In this document: positions 37,392-48,269 of the stretch, one piece after another
Layout of the letters: every line of letters begins with the position of its first letter
How positions within the stretch are numbered: position 1 is the first letter of the stretch
From: Cucumis sativus
Lineage: Eukaryota; Streptophyta; Magnoliopsida; Cucurbitales; Cucurbitaceae
DNA length: 64,000 nucleotides
Assembly (NCBI RefSeq): GCF_000004075.3
Contig: NC_026659.2
Span: 25,128,272 to 25,192,271, forward strand
Direction: 5' to 3'
Program-made: the position numbers and the translations under genes
Notes under the pieces: model-generated
Seen by the model: only the letters and a program-made list of their open reading frames with translations
Told to the model about the DNA's origin: nothing
Database searches by the model: none

Positions 37392-38239
37392 CTTTTGCTT
37401 CGGTCAAGTCTTGCTCCAAAATAGAAAGCCACAGAGAGCAAACAGGAATCACCATGTACAGCAACAAGAGGTCGCCAATATTTTCTGTCCATGCCATCTG
37501 TTGCAAAATTAATTCCAAGTGCAGGCTCTAGAAGCTCCGGTGGAACCTCTGCCTACTGGAAGAACCATTTCCCATGTTTCATTAGGATGTCCATACAGAC
37601 AAAAAATTTCCTCACCTGAAAAAGTAGTAATCAAAGTTTAAAATATATGAGAAGCTTCGTCATAAAACGATAGTAAATCCCAACTCTCAGAGAAGAATTG
37701 AAATAGAAAACCGATCCTGGTACACACCAGTTACTGTCTAATTAAAATAAACGTAAGTCGGTAAGTGTATTTGAAAACAATTCCAGGATCTCGATGCAAC
37801 ATCATAAAAGTTATACTTCGAATTCAAGGAAAAAACATTAAATCTGAAGCAACTCCCAATCCTTTGTCACTAAAAGAGACTAGAATATAATACCTCTACT
37901 CGTTATCTCGTTTAAATTCGCCAGAAATTAACAGTAAATATCATTTATTAAAAAAAAAACCATCTAGATAAAAACGCTGCAGAAATTATAAAAATTGAAC
38001 ACTTCGAATTCAAGAAACAAACATTTAATCTGAATCAATTGCCAATACTATGTAATCAAAAGTGATTAGGAAACAATACGCATCAAAAGCTTGTCAAACG
38101 AGCCATAAATTTGACATTTAACAAAAAACAGTAAAAAAAAAAAAAAAAGACACGAAGCAAAAACGATGTAGAAAGATAGTGCCCAGAATTTAGAAAGCCG
38201 CATCACCTGAATCACAAAGGCCGTAGAATTCACAAACAT
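37392..38239 (-). pseudogene. ALFIN-LIKE (PHD protein) gene fragment, broken
   Basis: On the minus strand an exon at 38207-38239 reads DVCEFYGLCDS. A second, at 37392-37615, reads GEEIFCLYGHPNETWEMVLP and then [40 protein letters not shown]. These are two adjacent parts of the conserved N-terminal domain of ALFIN-LIKE histone-H3K4me3 readers. The splice borders between them are intact (TCAG/GTGATG and TTTTTCAG/GTGAG). After VLPV a one-base insertion shifts the frame, and the first exon, the rest of the domain and the C-terminal PHD finger are missing. It is therefore a truncated pseudogene. The retained intron shows it came by DNA duplication, not by retroposition. Confidence 0.82.
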
Positions 38240-38256
38240 CTGATAATGAGAAGAAG

Positions 38257-38290
38257 AAAAGGAAAAGGAAAAGGAAAAGGAAAAGGAAAA
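38257..38290. repeat. (GGAAAA)n microsatellite
   Basis: About five to six GGAAAA units lie just beyond the ALFIN-like fragment. Confidence 0.85.
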
Positions 38291-38349
38291 TCAGTATTAG
38301 GGTTCAGAGGTTAGACCAGCGTGCACTGAGGCGGAAAAAGAAAATTCTG

Positions 38350-40495
38350 GAGAAAATTGGTTTGCGATGGAGGTTATCTGTAAAGTTAAATAAAGAAGTA
38401 AATAAACCTAAAAATGTAGCCGTTGGATGCCGTTGACGCCATTAAGTTTCAAACTAAGACAGCTGGCTAAAGTTTTATTATAATTAATCTTTCCATTAAA
38501 CCGCACTGAGTACTCACCCATACCATTTATAAAAATAAATAAAAAAGGATGTTGTAAATTACAATACAATGTAAATGACATATAAATGAAATAATAATGT
38601 AACAATTTACCAACTCTTATTTACACAGAATAATTTATGCTTTTTTTAATGTATTAACGTGAATTTTTTAAATTTTAAAAAAATGAAAATCAAATTTAGC
38701 TATATAGTGTAAATATTTTTGTGAAATTTTCTATTTTTGACCATTACTCTAAAAAAATTTATAGTCTACTAATATTTGTAAGATAACAATAAATTGAAAA
38801 AGATTATATACTTATAATTTTTTAGTTTTAATAATTTATTTATTTTAATATTATATTTCTCCAATATTTGTGTTTAACCTTCCCTAGTTTATTATAAATC
38901 ATAAAATATTCTAGTATTATAATTATAACAAATATTTAACCTAAAACATGTTTATAAATAAATTTGTTGTCCATTAATATTTAGGGAGTAACATCCACTA
39001 ATTTAATCATTTATAAATATAATATCAAACACATTATAAACAACTTAACTGAATTAGAAAAAAGTATTAAAATATCATTTTCTCTTCAACATATTTATAG
39101 AATTTAAATTTCATTTTGAATAATGTCTATATACTAGTATAGGTTATTATTTTTTTGGGTTCGAATTTGAGCTATTTTTATTTATGTAGTAAACAATAAA
39201 AATGATAATAAATAATAAAAGTTGATGAGTGAAAAATAGTTAATATGGTAACAAAAATAATTTAAAACCTTTATTATACTGAATTATATGTGATAAATAG
39301 TTGCATACATCACTATTATAGTTGATGTCTTAACATGAAGATACGATGTATGTAATAATTCACTCTACCAATTTCTAGTTGATGATCTAAACCGTGAAAG
39401 CTTCTATGATCTAATAATTTTTTATTTATTTAAAATCATTTTCATTGACTAGTTTTTCTTTAAATATGTAACCTTTCTAATTTGTTATTAGAGATATCCG
39501 TTAGAGTGGTCTCACATCCTACTATGATTATCAACTATAGGTTATATACAAATAACTTCTGATCGATATTTATTGTTTTTTCATAGTTGGTGTCATCCAT
39601 TGCAACAACCGTTATTTTAACTTTACAAATTTGTTAGAAAAATGTTAATACAAACTAATTATTTGAGACTGTTCTGTATCATTGGTTATAGGAGAGGAAT
39701 GATTTTTTCGTTATATGTTGATGGAAGAATAAAACTCACTTTACACACGTGTATCCTCGAGAGTAAATTTATAATTTCAAAAAGGAAACACAATTTGCAA
39801 AACAAATAAAAAGAACATTGATTCGGTGTAATAAGGTGATATATATATATATATACTTTAGCAAATTATTCAAACAACACCATTTAGCATATTTGAAATT
39901 TTGTTTGCTTCATTTAAATTGGTAGTGAAAAAATAAAAATTTCCTTAATAATATATTATGATAAGTACAAGTAAGATGGCATTAATCTTGACAACATTAT
40001 AATAAACTTATTAATTTCGTAACAAAAACCAATTAAATGCAAACTAAAACAGCGTCCAAAAACAGAAATAAACACAAACCAAAAAGAAAGGAAAGAAACA
40101 AAAAGAATGCGTAGGAAAGGGAATAACTCCAAGGGACCGACGCCACGTCAGGCAAGCGGTCCAATCAAAAATTACCAAAACCAATAATTAATTCTCATTT
40201 AACCAAATAAGTAATAATGTCCCTAAACAAGTTTCTTTCAATCCAGCTGTCTTCCCCCTCTTTTTTTATTTTATTTCTTTTCATTATTCATTTTGTTGAC
40301 TAATTATACGAAAAATAATCCAAATATTTTTAATGGTTCAAAATTGTTTTTTTTTTTTTTTTTTAAATTATGGAGGGATCAGATTTATGAAGAGTAAGAG
40401 TAAAATAGGATAATTGAATGTGGAAACGAAATGGTATTTTATCTTTAAAAAAATTCAAAACTATTTTTTTCAGTAAATACAAAAGAAATAATGAA
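38350..40495. other. AT-rich intergenic DNA
   Basis: No gene is seen. Near 38680-38750 there is a segment resembling the dispersed AGCAAA...ATATTTTTGTGAAATTT repeats. A GC-richer patch at 40135-40165 contains GCCACGTCAGG (an ACGT core), but no transcription unit starts there that I can identify. Confidence 0.55.
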
Positions 40496-40499
40496 TGAA

Positions 40500-41252
40500 T
40501 CAAGACCGTTGGATGATGTTTGCCGTTTTTCTGAAAACAATCTCCGTGTCCAGTCCGAAGCCGTCGATCTTCCCAACGCGAACCACCGTCGAACTCCGAA
40601 ACAGAGCCTCCAACGGCTTCACGCTGTAAAGATCATTGGCGGAGTATTTATCCGTCTGACGAGATAACGCCACGTGTAACACACAGATCCCGCCGGGCTT
40701 CAACGTCCTTTCGATCTCCGCCACGAACCGTTCCGGGTACAGCGCGTGATCGAAGACATTAGAGAATTCGAAATCAAAACTATTGTTCCCAAACGGCTGG
40801 TTATGAAAATCACCTTCAACCACCAACGGCGGGTAAGGAACCAGATCCATTCCGATGGAATCCGAGACTCCAATCTTCTTCAACGCCTCCACTTCTTGCC
40901 CAACCCGAGCTCCGATACAGAGGGCTTTGGATTCGGTGGAGATTAGGCCTTCCCGTTTTAAACCGTCGAAGAATCTGGAGAAGACTTGGATTTTGCGATC
41001 CCAATCTCGGGTGGTCCATATCTTGCGGAGCTTGGGGTCTAGGGTTTTGTTGAGTTGCTTCTTGATGTAATGTTCGTAGGAAGTGTAGCCGGGTCGGATC
41101 TTTAAATCGGGGGTGGGAATGTCGGTGGGAGGGGAGGAGAAGCGATGGTAGTAAGGGCGGAGAGAGAGGAGGAGGAGGAAAGGGAGGGAGAAAAAGAGGG
41201 ATAAAACAAAGTATTTGGATATAATGAGGGGTTTTGATTGATTGGGTTTCAT
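40500..41252 (-). CDS. Membrane-anchored SAM-dependent methyltransferase, At1g24480-like
   Basis: Intron-less, 250 aa from the ATG at 41252 (MKPNQSKPLII). An in-frame ATG at 41414 would add 54 residues rich in Ser/Phe/Lys, which look like translated leader, so I prefer the shorter form. Residues ~14-33 are a hydrophobic signal-anchor followed by Pro/Ser-rich linker. The catalytic part has motif I in the form LCIGARVGQEVEAL, then IGMDLVPYPPLVVEGDFH, an acidic-post-I region, and a class-I fold end (ERTLKPGGICVLHVAL). I recall this plant-specific family as uncharacterised SAM-methyltransferase-like proteins (At1g24480 group). The substrate is unknown; the anchor suggests the endomembrane system. 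Confidence 0.88.
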   Translation of the reverse strand: MKPNQSKPLIISKYFVLSLFFSLPFLLLLSLRPYYHRFSSPPTDIPTPDLKIRPGYTSYEHYIKKQLNKTLDPKLRKIWTTRDWDRKIQVFSRFFDGLKREGLISTESKALCIGARVGQEVEALKKIGVSDSIGMDLVPYPPLVVEGDFHNQPFGNNSFDFEFSNVFDHALYPERFVAEIERTLKPGGICVLHVALSRQTDKYSANDLYSVKPLEALFRSSTVVRVGKIDGFGLDTEIVFRKTANIIQRS

Positions 41253-41299
41253 TTTTTTTTTTGAAGAACAGAGATGGAATTTGAGGAAATCGCTTAAGG

Positions 41300-43415
41300 A
41301 GAGAAAGAAAGAAAGAAAAGAATGGGAAATTTCTGTTTTTCTCTTTGATGATGATGATGTTGTTGTTGTTCTTTCCTGAAGAACTGCACAAAGGAAAACA
41401 GATGCTTTTTGCAAGTTGACTTGTTTTAATTTGAAAATTAGATTTCACTTTTTTTCTTCTTTCTAATGAAGTGGTGAGGGTGGTGGCAAAATGGTAAAGT
41501 TAAATATTGAATGGGGGTATTTAGGTCATTTAGTAGACAAATTGCATGGGGAATTTGGACAACTAATGTCTTCACATGGCTTGCTTTTACATTACACCTC
41601 TAATGTTTGTTTTCCTTTTCACATATATATATATATAATAATAATAATAAAATTGTAATAAAATAAAGAATCAATTAATGTAAGGTCTTTTTAAGTACAA
41701 CCCCAGTGGGAATTGGATTTAAATTTGAGATATTATGTCCTCTAAAATAATAGATATTAAGTCCTCTAAAATAATAGATGATAGTTTGAGTTGGACTCAT
41801 ATTATTGACATTATTAATGTCGTCGCTAATAATATTAAATAAACTAAGAAAGAAGTTAGATCTTGCTATGTTTTATAAATAATTTCAAAAAAAAAATCAT
41901 ATATATCTCTATAAACTTTAACTATTCACGTAAATTCTCCTGACATACCACTATTATTTTTATTAGAAATAAATGATACCATAATTTTGTAATATACTTG
42001 AAAAAATATTTAAAATTAAATAGTAAAATTTATTTTTTTAGTGATTTTGTTGTGAAAATATTTTATCAAACAAATTTATATATGGGGGAGAAATCCGTTT
42101 TTTTTATTGCTTGAATGAGTATAATGATGGATGTACTGACCATTAAGTAAATAAAGTAGAAGTTGGAACATTTTTTTATAATGAAATAATAAAAAGTAAA
42201 TTTATAAATAATAAAAGCATACAAATTAAATCTTAGTTAAACTAAACATCAATCATAACGGATTAGAGAAATAGAAAGTAACCCACCAAGTGTCACCTCC
42301 ATCTAAATTCTATTATTTTTCATTTAATAATGTTATTCAATGTTCATTGATTATTACAACACAACACTATACACTATACACAATCCACGTTAATTAATTG
42401 AATTTTTATTGTGTAACGAAAATGACGTCCATGATATATAAAATTAAATAAGAAGCAAACTTTATATTAAAATATATATGTTATTGTAGATTATAAAGTA
42501 TATAATAATACATTGCATTGATTGTTAATTGGGAATTTGGGATTAGAATGTGGAGTGATTGTTGGCTTTTTTTTTTTTTTTTAAAAAAAAAGAATTATTT
42601 AGCTAAAGTATGGTTTAAGTATCTATAAACATTCACTTAGTGCCAAACAAAGCATCTTGGTCTTGCTTTTTTCAAACACATACTTCATATCTGTTTTATT
42701 CCTCATTTTTAATTTTTTAAATAATTAATGTATTTATTTTGATTAAATTTAATTTTTGTCTATAGTCTTTTGATAAAATTTTTAAAATAAACTTTAAAAA
42801 TTTTGAATTTGAATGAGAATTGAGACAGATAAATAAAGTTGAATCAAATGAGTAACAAATTTACGTGGTAGGTAATGCTTAAATTTTTCATCAGGTAAAT
42901 GGTAAAAAAAATAGAAAATAGTTTGTTAATTTTTTTAATTTTGAAAAAACTATTTTTTGAAATTACTAAAGTAAAATTTAAAAAAATCATGGATAATGAA
43001 CTGGGTCACTGACTTGGGCCGAGCTCATTAACAGTGGGCAATCGAATCACGGCCCAGCTATTTGACACATTCCCACATATAGTTAAGGTTAAATATGAAA
43101 GAAATAGTCACAATTTTAATTCTCTAATTTGAAATACAATTGTTACAACTAGTAAATGCATAAATTAACAGATGAAAGTAATAAAAATGAACGAAAATAA
43201 GCATAGAACTGGACGAAAGTGGCATCTAAAAGTATTAATAAGAATAATGAAAGTATATTGGAAGTTGAGGTTGGTGAATATTGATTATAAACACTAAAAA
43301 AGACCCCAAAAAGAAATCAAGTTTGGGCTTAGACTCCAACGCTTCATTTATAAAGCATAAGAGAGAGAGATTTGCATTTAAAATTACAAGTAATTTAAGG
43401 ATCATCTAATCACCA
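41300..43415. other. Intergenic DNA between methyltransferase and PSBY
   Basis: It holds the methyltransferase leader (GATGAT-rich, 41340-41360) and promoter, an (AT)n(AAT)n run near 41624-41650, a 24-bp duplication at 41732-41779 and otherwise AT-rich DNA. No gene is seen. Confidence 0.6.
41732..41779. repeat. 24-bp direct duplication
   Basis: Two adjacent copies of a unit containing GTCCTCTAAAATAATAGAT. Confidence 0.85.
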
Positions 43416-43417
43416 TT

Positions 43418-43957
43418 TCACTCCGATCTCATCCGATTCAGCTGGTTCAACGCCGGCTGTAATATATTAAACAAAACCCAAGCAATCGCCGGCGCCACCA
43501 CAATCAACAGCAACTGTCCTCGCCCGTCGCTCCCTGCCTCCGCCGCCATTGCCTCCGGAGTCCCCACAAGCCCCGACGCCAGCAACCCACCCAGACCCAA
43601 CCCAACAATCACCGCCTTCTCCGTACGCATCCTATTTATCTGATTCAACGCCGGCTGAAGAATGTTGAACAGAACCCACGCCACCGCCGGGATGAGCGGC
43701 AGCAAAAGAGCCAGTCCCCGGTTGTCGCCTTCCGCTAGATCGGCGATCTGTTGGGCAGCCAAAGCAGCGTCTCCGGAGCTCAGTGTTGAGAAGATTGCTC
43801 CGGCGATGGCAGTACCGGCGAGGGAAGGTTTGGTTAGGATAGGGAGAGGGAGGGAGATGGGTTTGGTGGCGGGTTTTGAAGGGAGAAGTGGGGTTTTATT
43901 AATGGGGGTGAAGCATTTGGCGTTGAGGATAGCCATAGTCGCCATTGTTGCCGCCAT
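43418..43957 (-). CDS. PSBY: Photosystem II PsbY precursor, chloroplast
   Basis: A single exon, 179 aa. The first ~45 residues are a Ser/Thr/Pro/Lys-rich chloroplast transit peptide. Two PsbY units follow, each preceded by a hydrophobic Ala-rich thylakoid-targeting segment ending in an AxA-type site (GDAALA and TPEAMA). Each mature peptide has a short acidic N-terminus, one transmembrane helix and the shared tail AWVLFNILQPALNQ(I/L)NRMR. The gene thus encodes a polyprotein cut into PsbY-1 and PsbY-2, small PSII subunits next to cytochrome b559 in the thylakoid membrane. A CCAAT motif lies in the upstream flank near 44052 on this strand. In Arabidopsis PSBY is, as I recall, next to KCR1, which matches the KCR-type gene in this window. 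Confidence 0.96.
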   Translation of the reverse strand: MAATMATMAILNAKCFTPINKTPLLPSKPATKPISLPLPILTKPSLAGTAIAGAIFSTLSSGDAALAAQQIADLAEGDNRGLALLLPLIPAVAWVLFNILQPALNQINRMRTEKAVIVGLGLGGLLASGLVGTPEAMAAEAGSDGRGQLLLIVVAPAIAWVLFNILQPALNQLNRMRSE

Positions 43958-45452
43958 TGAAGGAGAGTGAAGAAATTGGTGTGTAGGGAATAGGAATTAG
44001 GGATGTGAAGAGCGTTTTTGGGAAATTTGAGAGAGGATTTTGGGGAAATGAGAGCCAATGGAATTGAGAGAATGGATTGTATTCTTATCTAAAACGGTGG
44101 GATTGGGAAATTTTGAGCCTCAAAATTTTGTTGCCATCACTATTCCTTTCTCATCCATATTATCTTCTTCTAATTCTAATTTTCATTCACCATATAACAA
44201 ACACTTTTGACGTAACATTTAACTTAATCTTCATTTCTCACTAATGTGTTTTGGGATAATTAAAATAAAAAATACTAACTAATATAACTAGCGCTAATAA
44301 TTGATTGTCCTGATGAACTTACCAACTCAAACACCTCTCACCCTTTAGAATTCAGCTCACACTAACTTAGTTCTATTATCATTTTATTTTATTTCATTTC
44401 TTTAGTATAAAAGCATGTTTGAAATCATTTTCATCCTTTCATTTTTATTTTTATTTCCAATCATTATTAATTTTTCAAATATGTGTTTAATATTTTTTCC
44501 TTTTTTTCTTCATATTTATATGTTTTATTTAATTTTTAACTTTTTAAATATTTATATTTATATATTATTTGATTGTCAAAATTTATATTTAATTACAAAA
44601 ATTGTTTTCTATTTAGTTTTTTCTTTTCCGTATTTCCATGTTTAATATAATTTTGAATTTTACACTGTTTAATATTTACATTTATATATTATTTTGATCT
44701 TCCAAATTTTAATATTTTTTAAATTTAAATTTATTATTTTTACTTCTTTCAAAATTAGTCAGAGTTTTAGATTGTATACTTGTTTTTTTTCTTTGCTCGA
44801 ATGGAATTTGAATTAACCAAACAACTATTATTTCAAATTAAATTTTACCCACATATGATTAATAAAGTTTATAATATTATAGTTATTGATTTTGTAACAT
44901 GATTTATGTGTTTTTTATAATGTCAATTTTAATGAATAATATATATTATTTTTTACGTAATTAAATTATATTTAAACTATAAAAAAGAAGAAACAGGAAA
45001 CAAGAACAATATCCTTAGTCTTTAGATTCGAGTATATAACAATTAGCCTTTATATTATTGTTACAAATTATAAAACATACGACTAAATTGTTAATTTTAC
45101 AAACAATGACTCCATATGTGCCCGTTTAATAGTACGATATTATTCACTTTATGCGTAAACTCTCGTGACATTGTTTTTAATTAATTATATCATAGATGGT
45201 TTCTTTGTGAAATTAATGTAAAACTTTGTTTACATTCTAATGTCATCTTACAGTACTAAAAATTAACTCCAATGTCATCTTCATATGATCATATGGACAC
45301 CTTGTCTATGTCTATGATAACAATTACATTTTTCAAATACTCATTTAGTTGAAAGCAACATTATAATTCAAATACTTTTTCTTTTCTTGAGGCCAATAAT
45401 TCATATTTCTCTTTCCTAATCAACTTTTCAAATTGTATCGTTGTCTATATAA

Positions 45453-45455
<3 letters not shown>

Positions 45456-45494
<39 letters not shown>
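45456..45494. repeat. (AT)n microsatellite
   Basis: About 19 uninterrupted AT units. Confidence 0.95.
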
Positions 45495-45499
<5 letters not shown>

Positions 45500-45959
45500 C
45501 ATTACTTTATTTTATTGTAAAGAGTGTCATTTAGGCTTTTGCTTTGAAATTATTGTAGTTTTAAAAATAATTGCTACCAAATGTGCTTTTTGTAAAATTA
45601 CTTTATTATCAAATTAATCAGTATTTAGTAAATTTTGACTTTGGATATATGTGTGGTAAATAAATATCAAATTATTGTATTTTTAGATACTAAATAATGT
45701 ATATTAAGGTCACGACTTCAATTTACTACGTGACTATCTATAAATTATTAATTCTTAAAATTTTCAAAAAACACTCGTAGGATTAAGTGGGTTGTCCCGA
45801 ACACTCATGGATATAAAGAAGAGTGCAATTTGCTTGACATTTAGAAGTGGTTTGGATAGATTTAATTATAATTTGTTTCACCAAACAAAAAAAAAAAAGG
45901 TTAAGATTGTGTTATAAATTATAATCACTTGTTTTTCTTGGGAGTCAATCCAAACACAT

Positions 45960-46065
45960 CTAATGAATATTTAAAAATAAAAATAAAAAGATTCTTTTAG
46001 AAATATTAACTTCTAATGAATATTTAAAAATAAAAATAAAAAAATTCTTTTAGAAATATTAACTT
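45960..46065. repeat. 53-bp tandem duplication
   Basis: Two near-identical adjacent copies start with CTAATGAATATTTAAAAATA and end with AGAAATATTAACTT. They differ at one visible base (AAAAAG versus AAAAAA). Confidence 0.9.
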
Positions 46066-47524
46066 TTATTTATAGAAATTAGCTTTATATTTTTTAAACA
46101 GGAGATCTTGTGTTTAAATCCCCATTCATGTTTATTTAAAAATACATTTTTAAAAGAAGAAATGCAAATTACAAAACAAAGTTTTTTTAAAAAAAAATTA
46201 TAAAAAGGATAAATTGAAAAAAATTACACCTAAAATATCAATATGATATGTTAGTTGCAATCATAAACTTTGAAAGCATACAAACTTATAACTTTTACAA
46301 TTTACCAAACAACTATTCCTCAAACTACTTCCTGAGTTTGGTTCAAATAAACAAAAATTTTATAAGTTGAATTGGTTTATGGATTCACTAAAATAACTCA
46401 ACCTAATCAAATCAATCTAAACTTATTACTAATATTAGTAATATTAAAGTGTGATAGATATATTTATTTTAGGTTTATTTAATTTCATTAATATTTTTTA
46501 AAAACTTATTTCCCACAACTCCCGAAATAATTTTTAACTATTGGAAAAGAAAATTTTCATTATATAAATTAAAATTAAGTTCTACCATTAATTCAAGTAT
46601 AAAAAAAATTAAAAATAAGTTTTTATGCATTATATATTTAATACGAGCCAAACTACTCCAAAAATTCAATTGTTTTTGGGTTCTTAACAAGAGTTATTTA
46701 AATTTACATTTACGAGAACAATTAGATTGAATCTAAGATGAACCCAACCCAACTTAGGAACATACTCTACCTTTCTTTCATTTCCATTCACAAAAACAAA
46801 GGTTGAAAAAGGGATGAAAAAAAGTAACTATCTCACATGGGAATGAATAGTTTTCAATAGAGGGAAATTAACTAAAATGCTTCAACTTTTCACATAATCT
46901 TTAAATGAATCATTACTTGGTAAAACTTAACAGTAGTATTAGATTTGTGTGAGCATGTATATATATATATATATATATATATGGTTGTTTCCTTAGTCCA
47001 TGGCCTACTCATTATACCATGAGCTAATCTATGATTATTCAACCTCACCATTATTCATTAATGTTCACAAAAACCCACCCATTATTATTTCCTTCCTCTC
47101 ATATCAATTTATCCTTTTACCAACCCACTACATCATTTCCAGCTTTCTTCAAAATTCTGAATATTGAATATCTAGGTGCTCTTCAAAATATATATCCAAA
47201 TTCTTTTAGCACCCCATGACTCTGATCACTTGACCAAAGTACTCTCTGCTTTTATCTTAAACCACATTTGTATGACCAGTCACACATTGGGATTGGTCTT
47301 GAAAAGATGGTCTGTACTTACGAGGATGGGGAGAAGTTTAGGGTTTAGCGTTTTAAAGATTAAAGATTTAAATTCAAAGGCAACAGTTAATTATCAGTAT
47401 CACATATGTTTATACTAAAAGAGATTAGAACATTAGAGTTGTTAATACTGACATCACATATGGATTAAACTCCGAAGCTGACACAAAGATCCAAACCCCC
47501 ATGTCTTCTCGTGAATGATGTTCT

Positions 47525-48265
47525 TTAACTAGATGTAGGATCTACCCCATGTTTCTCAGTCTTTGCAAACTCAACGAAAATCAATCTTCCATCAACAATC
47601 TGCATCATTTATCCAAACAAAACTTATAAATCTCCTTAACAATTGACCCAGCTTAAAATACAATCCATGAGTTCAAACTAGCTACCAAAACTAGCATCTT
47701 GGTTGAAAGCTCATATTACTCAAAGCTCATATTGCAGGCACGGTTTTCACAAAAACCCAATTGAAATGAATTCCCAATAATAAAAAATTAAAACAGAACC
47801 ATATTCCCGATGCTACTAATGTAAATCAGATATATGATCTCACTCAGACATTTTGTCGAACAGGTTATGTGCGTAAGAGGGGAGGACACATACCCTGCCA
47901 TCCATGGCTTTAAGAGCCTTCTTTGCCTCAGCTGGGGATTGAAATGTGACAAAACCAAACCCTTTGGGCCTCTCGGTTTTCGGATCACGAATTAGCCGAG
48001 CTGAAGAAATTGGAATTTTCCATTGATGAGAAAAGAAATTGAAACTAAAACCGATTAAGGAGGAGATACGTACCTTCAGAGATTGAACCGAAGGGTGAAA
48101 ACAGATTCTTAAGTCGTTCTAGAGTTGTGTATGATGATAGTCCTGAGCAAAAAAAGAGAAAAATCACCATCAATTGAGAAAAATCACCATTCTTATGAAA
48201 TGTTCGAGTGAGAGAAAGGGAGAGCTACTGCTGATGAAGAGCTCCGAGCCAAGTCTGTTAGCCAT
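47525..48265 (-). CDS. Small single-RRM RNA-binding protein (S-RBP11-like)
   Basis: Four short exons on the minus strand: 48265-48229, 48142-48074, 48000-47894 and 47599-47525. They join in frame to 95 aa starting MANRLGSELFISRLSSYTT and ending at TAA. The protein is essentially one RRM. RNP2 is LFISRL (residues 9-14) and RNP1 is KGFGFVTF (in exon 3), followed by AEAKKALKAMDGR and IVDGRLIFVEFAK. All three introns are GT-AG and fall in consistent phases (1, 1, 0). The first donor (A/GTAGCT) is weak. Similar plant proteins (small RNA-binding protein 11 type) are assigned to organelles, but the short N-terminus here gives no obvious transit peptide. The RNA target is unknown. Confidence 0.85.
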
Positions 48266-48269
48266 TCCT

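Larger units (their letters stand above)
44100..47520. other. AT-rich intergenic DNA
   Basis: No gene is seen. It contains an (AT)n run at 45456-45494, a 53-bp duplication at 45960-46065, an (AT)n run at 46958-46982, and a GTGTTTAAATCCCC phrase near 46110 of unclear meaning. Confidence 0.65.

Noticed and set aside
40135-40165. ACGT-core promoter for a gene on the plus strand
   Set aside because: GCCACGTCAGG is present, but no plus-strand gene follows and the nearby gene runs the other way and ends here.
40816-41448. Minus-strand 210-codon frame overlapping the methyltransferase
   Set aside because: It is an alternative frame with Pro/Leu/Ser-rich low-complexity content; the methyltransferase frame has clear family motifs.
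44415-44645. Phe/Ile/Leu-rich frame resembling a membrane protein
   Set aside because: It is a translation of T-rich DNA; such frames occur by chance and there is no start context or homology.
46090-46140. GTGTTTAAATCCCC as a tRNA B box
   Set aside because: No A box or foldable cloverleaf is found upstream, so a tRNA gene is not supportable.
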